In this document: piece after piece, positions 50,991 to 60,957 of the stretch
Position numbering within the stretch: the first letter of the stretch is position 1
How the letters are laid out: each line of letters begins with the position of its first letter
NCBI RefSeq assembly: GCF_022810305.1
Contig: NZ_JALGQH010000030.1
Span: 1-64,000 of the forward strand
DNA: 64,000 nucleotides
Source: Rhodococcus sp. ARC_M6
GTDB taxonomy: Bacteria > Actinomycetota > Actinomycetes > Mycobacteriales > Mycobacteriaceae
Direction: 5' to 3'
Made by a program: the position numbers and the translations under genes
Notes under the pieces: model-generated
What the model was told of the DNA's origin: nothing
Seen by the model: the letters and a program-made list of their open reading frames with translations, nothing else
Databases searched by the model: none

Positions 50991-52021
50991 TGTACTTACG
51001 CTCTCCGCTCCGGAACCGACGTTCGGTCCGCATCGCCATGGTCGCCCTGGCGACTGTTTTTGCCGCAACCTCCTGCGGAACTTCCGACGCCGGTAGCAAC
51101 GCGAACGGAAATACCGACGTCGCGACCGGCGGCCAGCTGTTCAGCACCGCCGACTCGGAAACGGCGAAGCTCGGCAGTGACGCTGCACCCGGGGAATTCC
51201 CTCGCACCGTCAAGCACGCATTGGGCGAGACCACCCTCGACGCCAAGCCGTCGCGCGTCATCGTCCTCGACAGCGGCGAATTGGACGAAGTACTTTCGCT
51301 CGGAATCACCCCGGTAGGCATGGCCAGCCCGGAAAGCGCGGCGGGCCAGCCGTCGTACCTCGCCGACAAGTTGGTGGGTGTCCCTGATGTGGGTACGACC
51401 AACAATCTCAATCTCGAGGCCATCACAGCACTGAAGCCCGATCTGATTCTCGGTAGCAAGTTGCGCCAGGACAAGCTGTACCCACAGCTGTCCGCGATCG
51501 CTCCGACAGTGTTCAGCATCCGTCCCGGATTCCCGTGGAAGGAAAACTTCATCCTTGCCGGCGACGCGTTGGGTGAGGAAACGAAGGCGCAGCAGGTCCT
51601 CAACGGCTACCAGGCACATGCCGATCAGGTTCGTGAGTCGATCGACGGTTCACCGACCATCTCCCTGGTCCGCTTCATGTCCGGCAAGTTGCGCCTCTAC
51701 GGCAACTTGTCCTTCATCGGTGTCATCCTGAAGGACGTCGGACTCCCCCGCCCGGCCGTTCAGGATATCGACGAACTCGCAGTCGAGGTCAGCCCGGAAA
51801 CCATCACCGAAGCCGAGGGTGATCGAATCTTCTACTCCAGCTACGGGAAACCAGCCGATACCGGTCAGGCAACCGTGGTCGCCGGACCGTTGTGGGCGAG
51901 CATGAATGCCGTCAAGGAAGGTCGCGCCACCGAGGTGAGCGACGAGACCTGGTTCCTGGGCCTCGGTCCGACCGGTGCCGGCCTGGTTCTCGACGACCTG
52001 CAGGCAAAGCTCGGCAAGTAG
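50990..52021 (+). CDS. Iron-siderophore ABC transporter substrate-binding lipoprotein
   Basis: A 343-aa periplasmic-binding lipoprotein of the FecB/FepB type. The signal peptide has a basic start, a hydrophobic core (IAMVALATVFAA) and a lipobox ending TSC. Mature blocks include SRVIVLDSGELDEVLSLGITPVGM and LEAITALKPDLILGSKL, typical of ferric-siderophore binding proteins. ATG at 50990, overlapping the iron box; an in-frame ATG at 51038 would shorten the signal peptide. No permease is adjacent in its own unit; it may share the heme permease or use one elsewhere. Confidence 0.9.
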   Translation: MYLRSPLRNRRSVRIAMVALATVFAATSCGTSDAGSNANGNTDVATGGQLFSTADSETAKLGSDAAPGEFPRTVKHALGETTLDAKPSRVIVLDSGELDEVLSLGITPVGMASPESAAGQPSYLADKLVGVPDVGTTNNLNLEAITALKPDLILGSKLRQDKLYPQLSAIAPTVFSIRPGFPWKENFILAGDALGEETKAQQVLNGYQAHADQVRESIDGSPTISLVRFMSGKLRLYGNLSFIGVILKDVGLPRPAVQDIDELAVEVSPETITEAEGDRIFYSSYGKPADTGQATVVAGPLWASMNAVKEGRATEVSDETWFLGLGPTGAGLVLDDLQAKLGK

Positions 52022-52036
52022 CTCCACTGAAGACAA

Positions 52037-52072
52037 GGCCGCCGTTCGACTCTCGGGAGTCGAGCGGCGGTC
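52037..52072 (+). terminator. Terminator of the siderophore-binding protein gene
   Basis: A 16-bp stem with two G-T pairs, 52037-52052 with 52057-52072, and a TCGG loop, followed by GTGCTTTC. It separates the gene from the heme operon, which has its own iron boxes. Confidence 0.85.
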
Positions 52073-52155
52073 GTGCTTTCTCGAAGCGAGCACCGTTCCA
52101 GCGTTCGGTTGTCCTTTACTTCCGATTTGACAATTTAAGGCACAATACTGGACGC

Positions 52156-52194
52156 TCTGTTTAGCCTAACCTCACTGTGGTTAGGCTGACTTAA
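52156..52194. promoter_or_regulatory. Two adjacent DtxR/IdeR-type boxes before the heme operon
   Basis: Box 1 (52156-52174) contains TTTAGCCTAACCT and box 2 (52176-52194) contains GGTTAGGCTGACTTAA. Each matches the 19-base consensus at about 15 positions. AGCCTAACC and GGTTAGGCT also form one larger perfect inverted repeat. They lie 37 bases before the GTG of the binding protein. Confidence 0.85.
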
Positions 52195-52230
52195 TTCCTG
52201 GCCTCGTTTCCCACCAAGGAGTGCACTGCT

Positions 52231-53202
52231 GTGCGATACCGTCCCGCGTCGATAGCGTCACTACTTGTCAGCCTGGCTCTTGTCAGCGGAGCGACCGCTT
52301 GCGGAACCGATACTCCGGTGACCGCGGAAACTGCTGCCGCATCGGCGACCACAACCACATCCTCGGCAGCGAACGCCGCCGCAGTTGATGCGTTGGTCGC
52401 CCAGTTCCCCGCAACTCCGCCGAAAACCGTCGTAGCGGCCTCTGTTCCTCTGGCTGAGGTTCTCACTTTGCTGGAAATTCCGGTCGCCGGTGTTCCGTCG
52501 ACGACGACGCAGCAGCTTCCCGCCGCTCTCAACGATGTGCCGCGCATCGGCTCGACCATGGCGCCGGATGTGGAAAAGATCATCAAGCTTTCCCCCGATC
52601 TGGTGATCGCTGCGGAAACCTCGCGCAGCACGATCGAAGCCAGCTTGGCCTCCACCACCACGCCGGCTGCGTTCCTCGAGACCGACAGCTTCGGCGATCT
52701 GAAGCTCGCCGTCGAGGTGTTGGGCGAAGCCTTCGACAAGCAAGCCGAAGCCGACAAGATTCTCGCATCGATGACTGCAAACGAGTCAGCGCTTGCAACA
52801 GCCGGTGCCGCGACCGATGCTCCGAAGGTTCTGGTTCTGATCGGCGCCACGGATTCCTTCATGGTGATGAACAACAACTCGTTCATGGGTAGCCTCATCG
52901 AGCTTTCCGGGGCCGACAACATTGCGGTGTCGGCGCTCGGGGTGAAGGAAACCTACAGTGCCGTGAATCTGGAGAACATCATCGCGGCAGCGCCGGACGT
53001 GGTCCTGGTCCTGCGATCGGGCAATGTCGCCGAGGGACAAGCGGCCTTCGACGCCGAGGTCGCGAAGAACGCTGCCTGGAAGAGCCTGCCTGCGTACGCC
53101 GATGATCGCATTCACGTACTGGACTACGCGACCTTCGGCTACACCTCGGTCGGCCAGCTCGACAAGGCCGTCCCCACACTCACCGGACTGCTTTACCCGT
53201 GA
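52231..53202 (+). CDS. Heme ABC transporter substrate-binding lipoprotein (IsdE/HmuT-like)
   Basis: A 323-aa lipoprotein. A signal peptide (IASLLVSLALVSG) ends in a TAC lipobox, followed by an Ala/Thr/Ser-rich linker of about 25 residues. The binding domain has AEVLTLLEIPVAGVPS, IGSTMAPDVEKIIKLSPDLVIAAE and a GDDxIxVLDY-like end block, typical of the IsdE/HmuT group. GTG start at 52231 after AAGGAG. It opens an iron-regulated operon with permease, ATPase and heme-degrading enzyme; its stop overlaps the permease start by four bases. Confidence 0.9.
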   Translation: MRYRPASIASLLVSLALVSGATACGTDTPVTAETAAASATTTTSSAANAAAVDALVAQFPATPPKTVVAASVPLAEVLTLLEIPVAGVPSTTTQQLPAALNDVPRIGSTMAPDVEKIIKLSPDLVIAAETSRSTIEASLASTTTPAAFLETDSFGDLKLAVEVLGEAFDKQAEADKILASMTANESALATAGAATDAPKVLVLIGATDSFMVMNNNSFMGSLIELSGADNIAVSALGVKETYSAVNLENIIAAAPDVVLVLRSGNVAEGQAAFDAEVAKNAAWKSLPAYADDRIHVLDYATFGYTSVGQLDKAVPTLTGLLYP

Positions 53203-54251
53203 CCACTTCCACTTCACCTCCGGTGAGCTCTCGCTCTGCCGTACCCGTGAGCAGTCCGTCAGCGCCTACTCGCCAGCGCGCGAAGTGGGCACTCCCCACG
53301 GCTTGGATCCTGCTCGGAGTAGTTGCGCTGGTCAGCCTCGGCCTCGGCAGTGTGCAGATTTCCCCCGCCGAGATCATCGCGGTTTTGACGGGCAGCAATG
53401 ACAGCGCCTCCCTCAGCACAATTCTGTGGGATGTGCGGTTGCCGCGCGTTCTGCTCGCACTGTTGGTGGGGGCCAGCATTGCGGTGTCAGGAGCACTGCT
53501 TCAAACGGTGATGGGAAACCCGTTGGCCGATCCCGGACTGACCGGAGTCACCAGCGGCGCTGCGGCTCTCGTTCTCGTCATTCTGCTGGCCGCGCCGAGT
53601 TACAGCTCGATGATTCCCTTTGCAGCCTTTGCCGGCGGCGCGATTGCTGCAACAATCGTCTACGCCTTGGCTTGGCGCCGTGAAGGGATCAAGCCACTGA
53701 ACATCATTCTGGCCGGAGTCGCAGTCAACGCCCTTGCCGGTGCGTTCATTGCTTTCCTGTCGCTTCGCTACAGCGATCGACTTCCCGCAGCAATCCAGTG
53801 GATGAACGGAAGTCTCGCCGCGAAAGGAATGAACTCGGTCTGGATGATCCTGCCCTACACCATAATTGGGCTGCTGATCTCTCTTCTGTGCATTCGTTCG
53901 GCAAACATCATGCGATTGGGTGACGACGTCGCGCGCAACCTGGGTGAAGGCGTCAACCTCACCCGCATCATGCTGTCGTTGGTCGCCGTATTCCTGGCCG
54001 CGATCGCGGTGGCCGCAGTCGGGATCATCGGTTTCGTGGGCTTGGTCGTACCGCACATCGCCCGAATGATCGTGGGATCGAATCACGCAGTGCTCATTCC
54101 GATGAGTATTGCGGTCGGCGCTCTGCTGGTTTTGGTCTCCGACACAATGGGCCGAACCATTTTCAGTCCCACAGAGATTCCCGCCGGAATCATCATGGCG
54201 GCAATTGGAGCCCCTTACTTTCTCTACCTCATGCGCAGGCAGGGGATCTGA
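53199..54251 (+). CDS. FecCD-family heme/iron ABC transporter permease
   Basis: A 350-aa permease with about nine or ten membrane helices. Family blocks are LWDVRLPRVLLALLVGASIAVSGALLQ, NPLADPGLTG, ILAGVAVNAL and the coupling block GIIGFVGLVVPHIARMIVG. A 35-residue cytoplasmic N-terminus rich in Ser/Pro precedes the first helix. It overlaps the upstream stop by four bases and the ATPase start by one (TGATG). Partner of the IsdE-like lipoprotein in moving heme across the membrane. Confidence 0.93.
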   Translation: MTTSTSPPVSSRSAVPVSSPSAPTRQRAKWALPTAWILLGVVALVSLGLGSVQISPAEIIAVLTGSNDSASLSTILWDVRLPRVLLALLVGASIAVSGALLQTVMGNPLADPGLTGVTSGAAALVLVILLAAPSYSSMIPFAAFAGGAIAATIVYALAWRREGIKPLNIILAGVAVNALAGAFIAFLSLRYSDRLPAAIQWMNGSLAAKGMNSVWMILPYTIIGLLISLLCIRSANIMRLGDDVARNLGEGVNLTRIMLSLVAVFLAAIAVAAVGIIGFVGLVVPHIARMIVGSNHAVLIPMSIAVGALLVLVSDTMGRTIFSPTEIPAGIIMAAIGAPYFLYLMRRQGI

Positions 54252-55096
54252 TGCGAGAGAGTGCAGTGACTCTGCTCGAAGCGCGCGACGTGAGTGTTTG
54301 TTACGGCGAAACCCGTGTGGTGAACAATGTTTCGCTGACGGTGGGATCGAACGAGGTTGTCACCCTAATCGGCCCCAACGGGTCGGGAAAATCGACCGTC
54401 ATGAAAGCGCTGAGCGGTCAGCTCGCTCCTCGCTCCGGAGTGGTTCGCCTCGAAGGATCCGACATGTCGTCGTGGTCTTTGCGTCGGCGCGCCCGGGCAA
54501 TCGGAATGCTCAACCAGAAGAACACGGCGCCGACGGATATGACGGTGCGCGAACTGGTCGGCTACGGGCGGCACCCTCATCATCGCTGGTATCAGCGGCC
54601 CACCGAAGAGGACAGCGAAGCAGTCGACTGGGCGATAGCTCATACCGAGCTCAAGAAGCTGGCGGATCGTCTTGTCTCGCAACTCTCCGGCGGAGAAGCG
54701 CAGCGGGCGTGGCTCGCAATGGTGCTTGCCCAGCGACCCCAGGTTCTGCTCCTCGACGAGCCTACGACGTACCTCGATATTGCTCATCAGCATGAGGTTC
54801 TCGAGGTGGTCACATCGTTGAACCGCACGTTGGGAATTGCCGTGTTGATGGTGCTGCACGACCTCAATCAGGCGTCGACGTTCAGTGATCGCATAGTCGC
54901 CCTCTCGACGGGACAGGTTGTTGCCGAGGGCACACCCGGCGAGGTGCTGACTCCCGATCTGATTCGTGAGGTGTACGGCATGGAAGCCGAGGTGGAGGAG
55001 CATCCCCTCACCGCCCGCCCCCGAATCCACTTGGTTCGACGGCAATGGAATGTCGCCGAGCCCGCCATCCCGATGTACACACCCGAGGAGAACTAA
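54251..55096 (+). CDS. Heme/iron ABC transporter ATPase
   Basis: A 281-aa nucleotide-binding subunit. Walker A is IGPNGSGKST, the signature is SQLSGGEAQRA (Glu-Ala variant of LSGGQ), Walker B is VLLLDEPTTYLD and the switch His is in MVLHDLNQA. The C-terminal 25 residues extend past the usual end. Its stop codon TAA shares one base with the ATG of the heme-utilisation gene. Confidence 0.95.
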   Translation: MRESAVTLLEARDVSVCYGETRVVNNVSLTVGSNEVVTLIGPNGSGKSTVMKALSGQLAPRSGVVRLEGSDMSSWSLRRRARAIGMLNQKNTAPTDMTVRELVGYGRHPHHRWYQRPTEEDSEAVDWAIAHTELKKLADRLVSQLSGGEAQRAWLAMVLAQRPQVLLLDEPTTYLDIAHQHEVLEVVTSLNRTLGIAVLMVLHDLNQASTFSDRIVALSTGQVVAEGTPGEVLTPDLIREVYGMEAEVEEHPLTARPRIHLVRRQWNVAEPAIPMYTPEEN

Positions 55097-55611
55097 TGCT
55101 GTCCGATGCAGAACATGTAAAGGCTCTGGACGCCTACCGCGCCTTTCTCTCCGAACGCAAAACCGTTGTCATCTCGACGAAGGACGAAAACGGCGAACCG
55201 TTCCTGTCGATCGTTCCTTTTGCCATTCAAGAGGATTCGCTCTACGTCTACGTGAGCGAGATCGCGGATCACTACACTTACCTGCACAATGCCGAGACTG
55301 CCTGCGTCTTGATCCACGGCGGCGAAAGCGAATCTGCCAATCTCTTCGGCATTGAACGAGCTCGCTTCGACTGCATCGTCACGGAGTGCGTGGAAGAAGG
55401 CCACGACGATGTGTTCGAAAGGCTCGGAGCCCGAACGAACGCCAAGATGGTCGACCTGCTTCGCACCCTGGACTTCCACCTCTTCCGTCTGACGCCGCAA
55501 AAGGGACGCTACGTTGTCGGTTTCGGCAAGGCTTTCGACGTGAGCTTCGACGGCAGTCGTTTCGACCATGTTGTCATCGACAAGAAGCCTGCCGTTGCAG
55601 AAAGCAACTGA
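55096..55611 (+). CDS. HugZ/HutZ-type heme-utilisation protein
   Basis: A 171-aa split-barrel (pyridoxamine-phosphate-oxidase-like) protein. Blocks are KTVVISTKDENGEPFLSIVPFA, VSEIADHYTYLHN and the end block RYVVGFGKAFDVSF, which match HugZ/HutZ proteins that bind and degrade heme to free its iron. GAGGAG precedes the ATG at 55096. As the last gene of an iron-regulated heme uptake operon its role is well supported. A strong terminator follows. Confidence 0.88.
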   Translation: MLSDAEHVKALDAYRAFLSERKTVVISTKDENGEPFLSIVPFAIQEDSLYVYVSEIADHYTYLHNAETACVLIHGGESESANLFGIERARFDCIVTECVEEGHDDVFERLGARTNAKMVDLLRTLDFHLFRLTPQKGRYVVGFGKAFDVSFDGSRFDHVVIDKKPAVAESN

Positions 55612-55626
55612 CACAACATTTTTTGA

Positions 55627-55662
55627 ACTGTTGCCCAGCTCTCCGTCGAGCTGGGCAACAGT
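55627..55662. terminator. Bidirectional terminator between heme operon and cholesterol oxidase
   Basis: ACTGTTGCCCAGCTC (55627-55641) pairs perfectly with 55648-55662 across TCCGTC. T-rich sequence lies on both sides (TTTTTT before, CATTTTC after). The flanking genes converge. Confidence 0.9.
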
Positions 55663-57404
55663 CATTTTCGGGGCATGAACTGGTCGATGAACGAGTTACT
55701 GAAGATTCGATGCGGGTCGTACTTGTCGAGGGTCGCGAGGGCGAAGTCCCAGTTTCCGTCGCCACCGGCTTCAAAGGTGGCGGGAACTGTGCGAGTGAGG
55801 AATTCGTCGTCCTGATACGCCGCGTTTTCGGTGAATGCCCATCCCTTCGACCATTCGGGCCGAAAGGTGGCGTAATCCCCGGAATAGGTTGCCACCATCC
55901 ATCTTTCCATCTCGCGCAGGAACGCGGACAGTCCCGGCGTGCCGGGAATCGACACCACGTTCATCCAAATCGCGGTATCCCAGTCACTGCGATCTGCACG
56001 CGGACGCACTGCGGAAAGGTCTGGCGCACCGGCACTGTCGACCATCACGTCGCATTGATCATCGACACCACACAACCGCACTTCGAACGGCATGTTGACA
56101 GGATACTGCCCCAGCGAGGCGTAGTGCGTCATCCGCTCGTTGAGCCAACTCGTCATCTCGTGGATGACGCGGCCAATGTTGGACCGCTTGGTGATAACGG
56201 CGCCGCCCCCGGCTACGACGCGTAAAGTTGTGTGCCGCAGGTAGAACAGGACGTCCTTGGACCATCCCCACAGGTCGTCGGTATCGGTGAGCACCAATCC
56301 TGCTGCGACAGCGCCGAACTGTGATGCTCCGAATACCGGCGTAGCGCCCTGCAGTCCCTTGGCCACCATACCCAGCGGCGTGGTCACTTCTTCGGGTATC
56401 GCATCGGAGAAGAAATAGTTGTACGGCCCGTGCACCTCTCGCGATTCGGGAGGCTTTACGGGTGTCGGGGTCCAGACTTTCAGCCACGGAGTGGCCGTGA
56501 AAGGGAACCAGATCGCTTCGACGCGGCCGGACGTTTCGACAAAACTCTCGTAGGTGCGGCCCGGCGATCCTGGGGGCGCAAAGAGTTCCTGCCAGGGGAT
56601 ATCGGTGTAACTCTGGCAACGCAATCGGTAGTTCTCACCGGCCTGCAAGGTGACGGATGTGACGAAGGTGCGTCCGAGGTGGGTCAGGAAGGCGGTGCTC
56701 TCGACATCGGATCGCTTGAATTCTCGCAACTGGTAACTGTTCTCGGATGCGTCCCAGGCCACCACGGTGATCGTGGTGATGAGATTGCTCAGGGATCCGT
56801 ACGACTGACCGGGCGTAATCGTCTCGCCGGCAGCCGGGTACGTGGCTCCGTGCGCTCCGATCGCGAGGGCGCCCGCGATCGAGAGTTCTCCGATGGCCGG
56901 GGCATTGGCCCATCCGAGTCCTTGCTCTTGGAGCGCCGAGAGGATCTTTTCGATACTCGCGCCCGCGCCGGCGGTGACGGTTGCCGGCGCGCCAGGTTGT
57001 ACCGCAACCGAATTCAGATGGACCATGGTATCCACGAGTAGTACGCGATCAACCGATGCTCCGGGAACAACTGTCAGCGGACTCCAGCCGTGCATGGTGC
57101 CGCGCGCCCGCACCGTGTACCCGTGCTGATGCGCCCAGTTGGAGAGAATCACAACGTCATCCGCGCTTCGAGCGGTTGCCGTCCAGACGCTGTCGAGAAC
57201 AATTTCCTTGGACCAGTTGACGTACGCCTGCTGCGACAGCGGAATGCCGGCCGGAAACTCGGGTGGAGGGGCGAGTGTGGACTGCGGACCCCACGGAACC
57301 GCTCCGGCCGGCGCCCAGGAAACACTCGCAACCGCGACGGCGCCGACTCCCGCTGCGAGAAATCCTCGCCGGCTTACCGAACCGAACTTTGCATCTTGCG
57401 CCAC
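55662..57404 (-). CDS. Cholesterol oxidase, VAO-type (class II), Tat-exported
   Basis: A 580-aa flavoprotein. The signal peptide has the twin-Arg motif SRRGFLAAG. The FAD domain includes ARGTMHGWSPLT, whose His is the covalent FAD attachment site in the Brevibacterium sterolicum class II enzyme, and GELSIAGALAIGAHG. The substrate domain has WFPFTATPWLKVWTPTP and the end block DPHRIFSNSFIDQFMP. It should oxidise cholesterol to cholest-4-en-3-one outside the cell or at its surface, making H2O2. A catalase gene lies 5 kb away. Steroid-degradation genes are not otherwise present here. Confidence 0.92.
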   Translation of the reverse strand: MAQDAKFGSVSRRGFLAAGVGAVAVASVSWAPAGAVPWGPQSTLAPPPEFPAGIPLSQQAYVNWSKEIVLDSVWTATARSADDVVILSNWAHQHGYTVRARGTMHGWSPLTVVPGASVDRVLLVDTMVHLNSVAVQPGAPATVTAGAGASIEKILSALQEQGLGWANAPAIGELSIAGALAIGAHGATYPAAGETITPGQSYGSLSNLITTITVVAWDASENSYQLREFKRSDVESTAFLTHLGRTFVTSVTLQAGENYRLRCQSYTDIPWQELFAPPGSPGRTYESFVETSGRVEAIWFPFTATPWLKVWTPTPVKPPESREVHGPYNYFFSDAIPEEVTTPLGMVAKGLQGATPVFGASQFGAVAAGLVLTDTDDLWGWSKDVLFYLRHTTLRVVAGGGAVITKRSNIGRVIHEMTSWLNERMTHYASLGQYPVNMPFEVRLCGVDDQCDVMVDSAGAPDLSAVRPRADRSDWDTAIWMNVVSIPGTPGLSAFLREMERWMVATYSGDYATFRPEWSKGWAFTENAAYQDDEFLTRTVPATFEAGGDGNWDFALATLDKYDPHRIFSNSFIDQFMPRK

Positions 57405-57500
57405 TGCCCACTCGTCTCTGCCGACTCGGACTCTGTCAGGGACGAACGTAGAACAGATTTGATTACGATGCCAGTGGTTCCGTAATAATAGTTCTAGAAC

Positions 57501-58295
57501 TTACGAACCAATCACCGCGTAGATCGCCTCCGGCGCACCGTCGAAAGCTTTGACGATCAGCCACACGGTCAAGAGCGTGAGCGCCGGGCCGATCAGAATC
57601 TTCTCGAAGTTGCCGCCGGCTCGAATCGAGAGGAACGACGGAAGTCGCTGCTCCCACCAGCGTTTACCACCCAACGGAATGAGCGGCGCGAGAAACGGCA
57701 CGCCTTCCTTGGTGATCGCGTCACCGAGACAATGCGTCGCGCAACCCAACGCGACCGCGACGCCCAACCCGGTGGATCCCGCCTCGCTGGGATACCACTG
57801 CCACGTCAGCGCCGACAGAGCCAGGGCGATCGCCGACACGATCAACCAGCCCTTCTCCTTCGCGAAGTCGCCCGCCAAGCCGCGGATCGCGAGCCCTAAA
57901 CAGAAGAACAGGGTGATGATGATGGCGGGCTTTCCGAACTGCACGACCAACGCTGACACGCCGGCGCCAAGGCCGGCCGCGAACAGCGCTGTGTGCGTGA
58001 GCGTCCGGTGCCCGCCGCGACGCTTGCCGTCCTTCTTGCCTTTTGTGAGGCGGTAGAACGCCACCGATACGGCGTCGACGCCCTGTGCGAGGGCTTTGCT
58101 GATCGGCCCGAACGACCGCGCGACAGTCGATTGACCGGTATCGAGATCCGGAAGCAGCGCCGCGCCCGCACATACCCCCGCAAAGGTCAGAGTCTCGGCA
58201 GTGGAGGTGGGTCCACCCCAATCGAGCGGCAAGAGTTCGGCAACCACCAGACCAACGGCAGCACCGGACATTGCGTGGGTAGGACCCATAACCAT
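57501..58295 (-). CDS. YdjM-type membrane-bound metal-dependent hydrolase
   Basis: A 264-aa polytopic protein of the LexA-binding inner-membrane-associated hydrolase family (YdjM/DUF457). Blocks are MGPTHAMSGAAVGLVVAELL at the start, LLPDLDTGQSTVAR, RGGHRTLTHTALFA and CATHCLGDAITKEGVPFLAP, with His/Asp residues likely to bind metal. About six membrane helices. Substrate unknown; phospholipids have been suggested for the family. Start ambiguous among ATG at 58307, 58295 and 58289; 58295 chosen. Confidence 0.87.
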   Translation of the reverse strand: MVMGPTHAMSGAAVGLVVAELLPLDWGGPTSTAETLTFAGVCAGAALLPDLDTGQSTVARSFGPISKALAQGVDAVSVAFYRLTKGKKDGKRRGGHRTLTHTALFAAGLGAGVSALVVQFGKPAIIITLFFCLGLAIRGLAGDFAKEKGWLIVSAIALALSALTWQWYPSEAGSTGLGVAVALGCATHCLGDAITKEGVPFLAPLIPLGGKRWWEQRLPSFLSIRAGGNFEKILIGPALTLLTVWLIVKAFDGAPEAIYAVIGS

Positions 58296-58437
58296 GACGC
58301 ACAACACCTTCCGAAGCGCGCCCCGACACGTGCGTCGGGGCCGCTCCAGAACGTAGCAAGTGCCACCGACAGACTTTCCTCATTTCGGCACGGTCGTACC
58401 GTTCCTACTCAAAGAAATTGCTACGTAGCTACTTTCA

Positions 58438-58812
58438 TCAGCAGGAAATTGCAAGTGTGACGCTGCTGTCGGTCGGGGGCGTGCTCGCGACGTTCTCGCC
58501 CTCACTGCCGGGTTCGTCGGGGCGCTCGCCGACCAAGGCTTCGGTCATGACTGCGGGCGTGCTGTCCTCGAGGCTGAGCTCACCCTTCGCGACCAGCGCG
58601 TCGACCTCTTCCGGGGTCAAGGCAGGGGCACACTCGTCGGACTGCGTGGCCGGAACGAGTTCCGCGGCGGGAGTGGAGACAACAGCCGGTGCGGTATCGG
58701 GGACGGAGCCGTTGGCCCAGGCAATGCCGGGTACAGCGATCGCTGCGACAGCGGCGATTCCGGCGGCAGCGACGGTTACTCGACGGCGGGTGGTGGTGAT
58801 GGTCTTGCCCAT
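58438..58812 (-). CDS. Secreted hypothetical protein, 124 aa
   Basis: Begins [20 protein letters not shown] and continues into a hydrophobic signal peptide cleaved after AWA. The mature part is acidic and Pro/Ser/Thr-rich, with [26 protein letters not shown] as its only ordered-looking stretch, and it ends in Cys (LAISC). The two mature Cys could form a disulfide. No family recognised. It diverges from the response-regulator gene (164-base gap), which may control it. Confidence 0.75.
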   Translation of the reverse strand: MGKTITTTRRRVTVAAAGIAAVAAIAVPGIAWANGSVPDTAPAVVSTPAAELVPATQSDECAPALTPEEVDALVAKGELSLEDSTPAVMTEALVGERPDEPGSEGENVASTPPTDSSVTLAISC

Positions 58813-58975
58813 GGTGATCTCCTCGTTCAGTGTCGCGGCTCGGATTGCCTCGACACCAACGAATCTATTGGCGGAAAACTCGGCGTTCGTTAGCGAACTA
58901 TTAGGGATTGATGAGAATGCGAGGGCCTCGTCACCAGAACGTGGGTCGCACCGAATCCGGTGGCACTATGGTTTG

Positions 58976-59671
58976 GTGAGCACACCCGAACGCATCCTGA
59001 TCGTGGACGACGACGCCAAGGTTCTGACCTCCATCGAACGCGGACTGCGCCTATCGGGGTTCGAGACCGACACTGCCGTCGACGGACGCTCCGCTCTTGC
59101 TGCCGTGAGCAAACGCTGCCCGTCGGCAATCGTCCTCGATGTCAATATGCCCGGTCTCGACGGCGTCGGAGTGGTGACGGCTTTACGCGCTATCGGAAAC
59201 GAGGTGCCGATCTGTGTTCTGAGCGCGCAAAGTTCGGTCGGTGATCGCATTGCCGGCCTCGAAGCCGGTGCCGACGATTACCTCACCAAACCGTTCGAGT
59301 TGGCGGAGCTGGTTGCCAGGTTGCGGGCGTTGTTGCGACGCACGGCAAATACCGAGACGACGACGGACCGTCCGATATCGGTGGGCCCACTCACCGTCGA
59401 CCTTCCCGGCCATCGCGCGTATGTAAACGGCACTCGAATCGAACTGACCAAAAGGGAATTCGATCTCCTCGCAGTTCTCGCCGAACATGCCGGGGTCGTG
59501 CTCAGCCGACCTCAACTCCTCCGCCTCGTGTGGGGCTACGACTTCGATGCCGACACCAACGTCGTGGACGTCTTTGTCACCTATCTACGTAAGAAACTCG
59601 AGGCCGACGGCGCGCCTCGTCTTATCCATACCGTTCGCGGAGTCGGTTTTGTATTGCGAGCCGAACGATGA
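58976..59671 (+). CDS. OmpR-family response regulator (PrrA-like)
   Basis: A 231-aa two-component regulator. The receiver has DDD (residues about 10-12), the phospho-acceptor in [12 protein letters not shown] and the Lys in YLTKPFEL. The winged helix domain has [23 protein letters not shown] and [13 protein letters not shown]. It closely resembles mycobacterial PrrA. GTG start at 58976; a longer open frame upstream has no coding character. The stop overlaps the kinase ATG by four bases. Confidence 0.93.
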   Translation: MSTPERILIVDDDAKVLTSIERGLRLSGFETDTAVDGRSALAAVSKRCPSAIVLDVNMPGLDGVGVVTALRAIGNEVPICVLSAQSSVGDRIAGLEAGADDYLTKPFELAELVARLRALLRRTANTETTTDRPISVGPLTVDLPGHRAYVNGTRIELTKREFDLLAVLAEHAGVVLSRPQLLRLVWGYDFDADTNVVDVFVTYLRKKLEADGAPRLIHTVRGVGFVLRAER

Positions 59672-60957
59672 AGCGCTCGTTGTCATTACAGACGCGAGTA
59701 GCGATCGCTTCCGGCCTGGCTGCTGCCATAGTCATTGCAGCAGTGTGTATCGCGTTCGTGGTTTTCTTGCGCGTCAACGGCTCCGAGCAGCTTGATCGAA
59801 CCCTTGATTCCGTTACGCTCGGATTGGCCACTGATTCGGCCTACGCGATCCGCACAGAACCGGCGACACCTATATCCGAGCCTGCCGTCACCGATCCCGG
59901 CACAGGCGCCACTTCCATTCCCGCAGCGCCACTTACCGATGTCCGCACTCGCGATATCCCCCTTCCCGGAGACAGCGGAGCCGCTCTGTCGGTCACCGTT
60001 CCCGAAGATCCACTGACACAAGCAATACGAGAACAAACATTTCAAGTCGCAGCTGCAGCAGTTGTCGCGATACTTGTCGCGGCGGGACTCGGGTGGGTGC
60101 TCGCCGGCCGTGCCGTGCGTCCATTTCAGGAATTGACGAAGACGACCAGTTCGATCGGCAACAACCTCGATGCCGAGGAACTTGCGCGTCGTGCGCCGTC
60201 GGTTCGGGGCACCCGTGAGGCAGAAGAACTCTCCGAAGCGATACACAGCATGCTCAGTCGAATCGAACTCGATCGCAGCCGAACAAAGCAGGCTCTCGAA
60301 TCGGCTCGAGATTTCGCCCGCATATCTGCCCACGAACTTCGCACACCCATGACGTCGATGCGTACCGACCTGGAAGTCCTTGCCACGCTGGAACTCACCG
60401 AAAAGCAGCGCAACGAACTCGCGGCCGAACTGCTGGTGTCACAACGACAGATCGAACGCACCCTCACCGATCTGGAAACTCTAGCTCTGGGCGAAGTTGC
60501 GGACACCGCCGATTACACCTCCGTCGATCTGGTGGACTTAGCCGATCGAGTGGTAAACGAAACCGGCCGACTGCACCGGGGGACGACGATCACGCTGGAC
60601 GGTCCCGAAGATCTGACGGTTCAGGCGTTTCCGGCCGGAATACGATTGGTACTGACCAACGCGATATCCAACTCTGTCAGGCACGGACGAGCCACTCGAG
60701 TCGATGTCGTCGTAAGCCCCGGCGCCGGTGCCGGTTCAGCTGTCATCGTCGTCGACGACAACGGCACCGGCATAGACGAATCCGTCCGAGAGTCGATGTT
60801 CGAGCGCTTTGTGCGGGGCCCCGGCGCCTCGGACACCGGCAGCGGATTGGGGTTGGCGCTCGTTGCCCAGCAGGCCGGACTTCACGGTGGGCAGGTTCAG
60901 CTCGACGCCAGCCCACTCGGCGGCACCCGACTGACCTTCACGATCAACCCAATCTGA
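59668..60957 (+). CDS. Sensor histidine kinase (PrrB-like)
   Basis: A 429-aa membrane kinase: helix 1 (residues about 12-35), an extracytoplasmic region of about 100 residues, helix 2 ([21 protein letters not shown]), a HAMP domain, the H-box [16 protein letters not shown], the N-box [13 protein letters not shown]1 VDDNGTGID and G2 TGSGLGLAL. All catalytic motifs are intact. Partner of the upstream regulator. Its 3' end overlaps the convergent F420 oxidoreductase gene by 14 bases, with no terminator between. Confidence 0.93.
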   Translation: MKRSLSLQTRVAIASGLAAAIVIAAVCIAFVVFLRVNGSEQLDRTLDSVTLGLATDSAYAIRTEPATPISEPAVTDPGTGATSIPAAPLTDVRTRDIPLPGDSGAALSVTVPEDPLTQAIREQTFQVAAAAVVAILVAAGLGWVLAGRAVRPFQELTKTTSSIGNNLDAEELARRAPSVRGTREAEELSEAIHSMLSRIELDRSRTKQALESARDFARISAHELRTPMTSMRTDLEVLATLELTEKQRNELAAELLVSQRQIERTLTDLETLALGEVADTADYTSVDLVDLADRVVNETGRLHRGTTITLDGPEDLTVQAFPAGIRLVLTNAISNSVRHGRATRVDVVVSPGAGAGSAVIVVDDNGTGIDESVRESMFERFVRGPGASDTGSGLGLALVAQQAGLHGGQVQLDASPLGGTRLTFTINPI

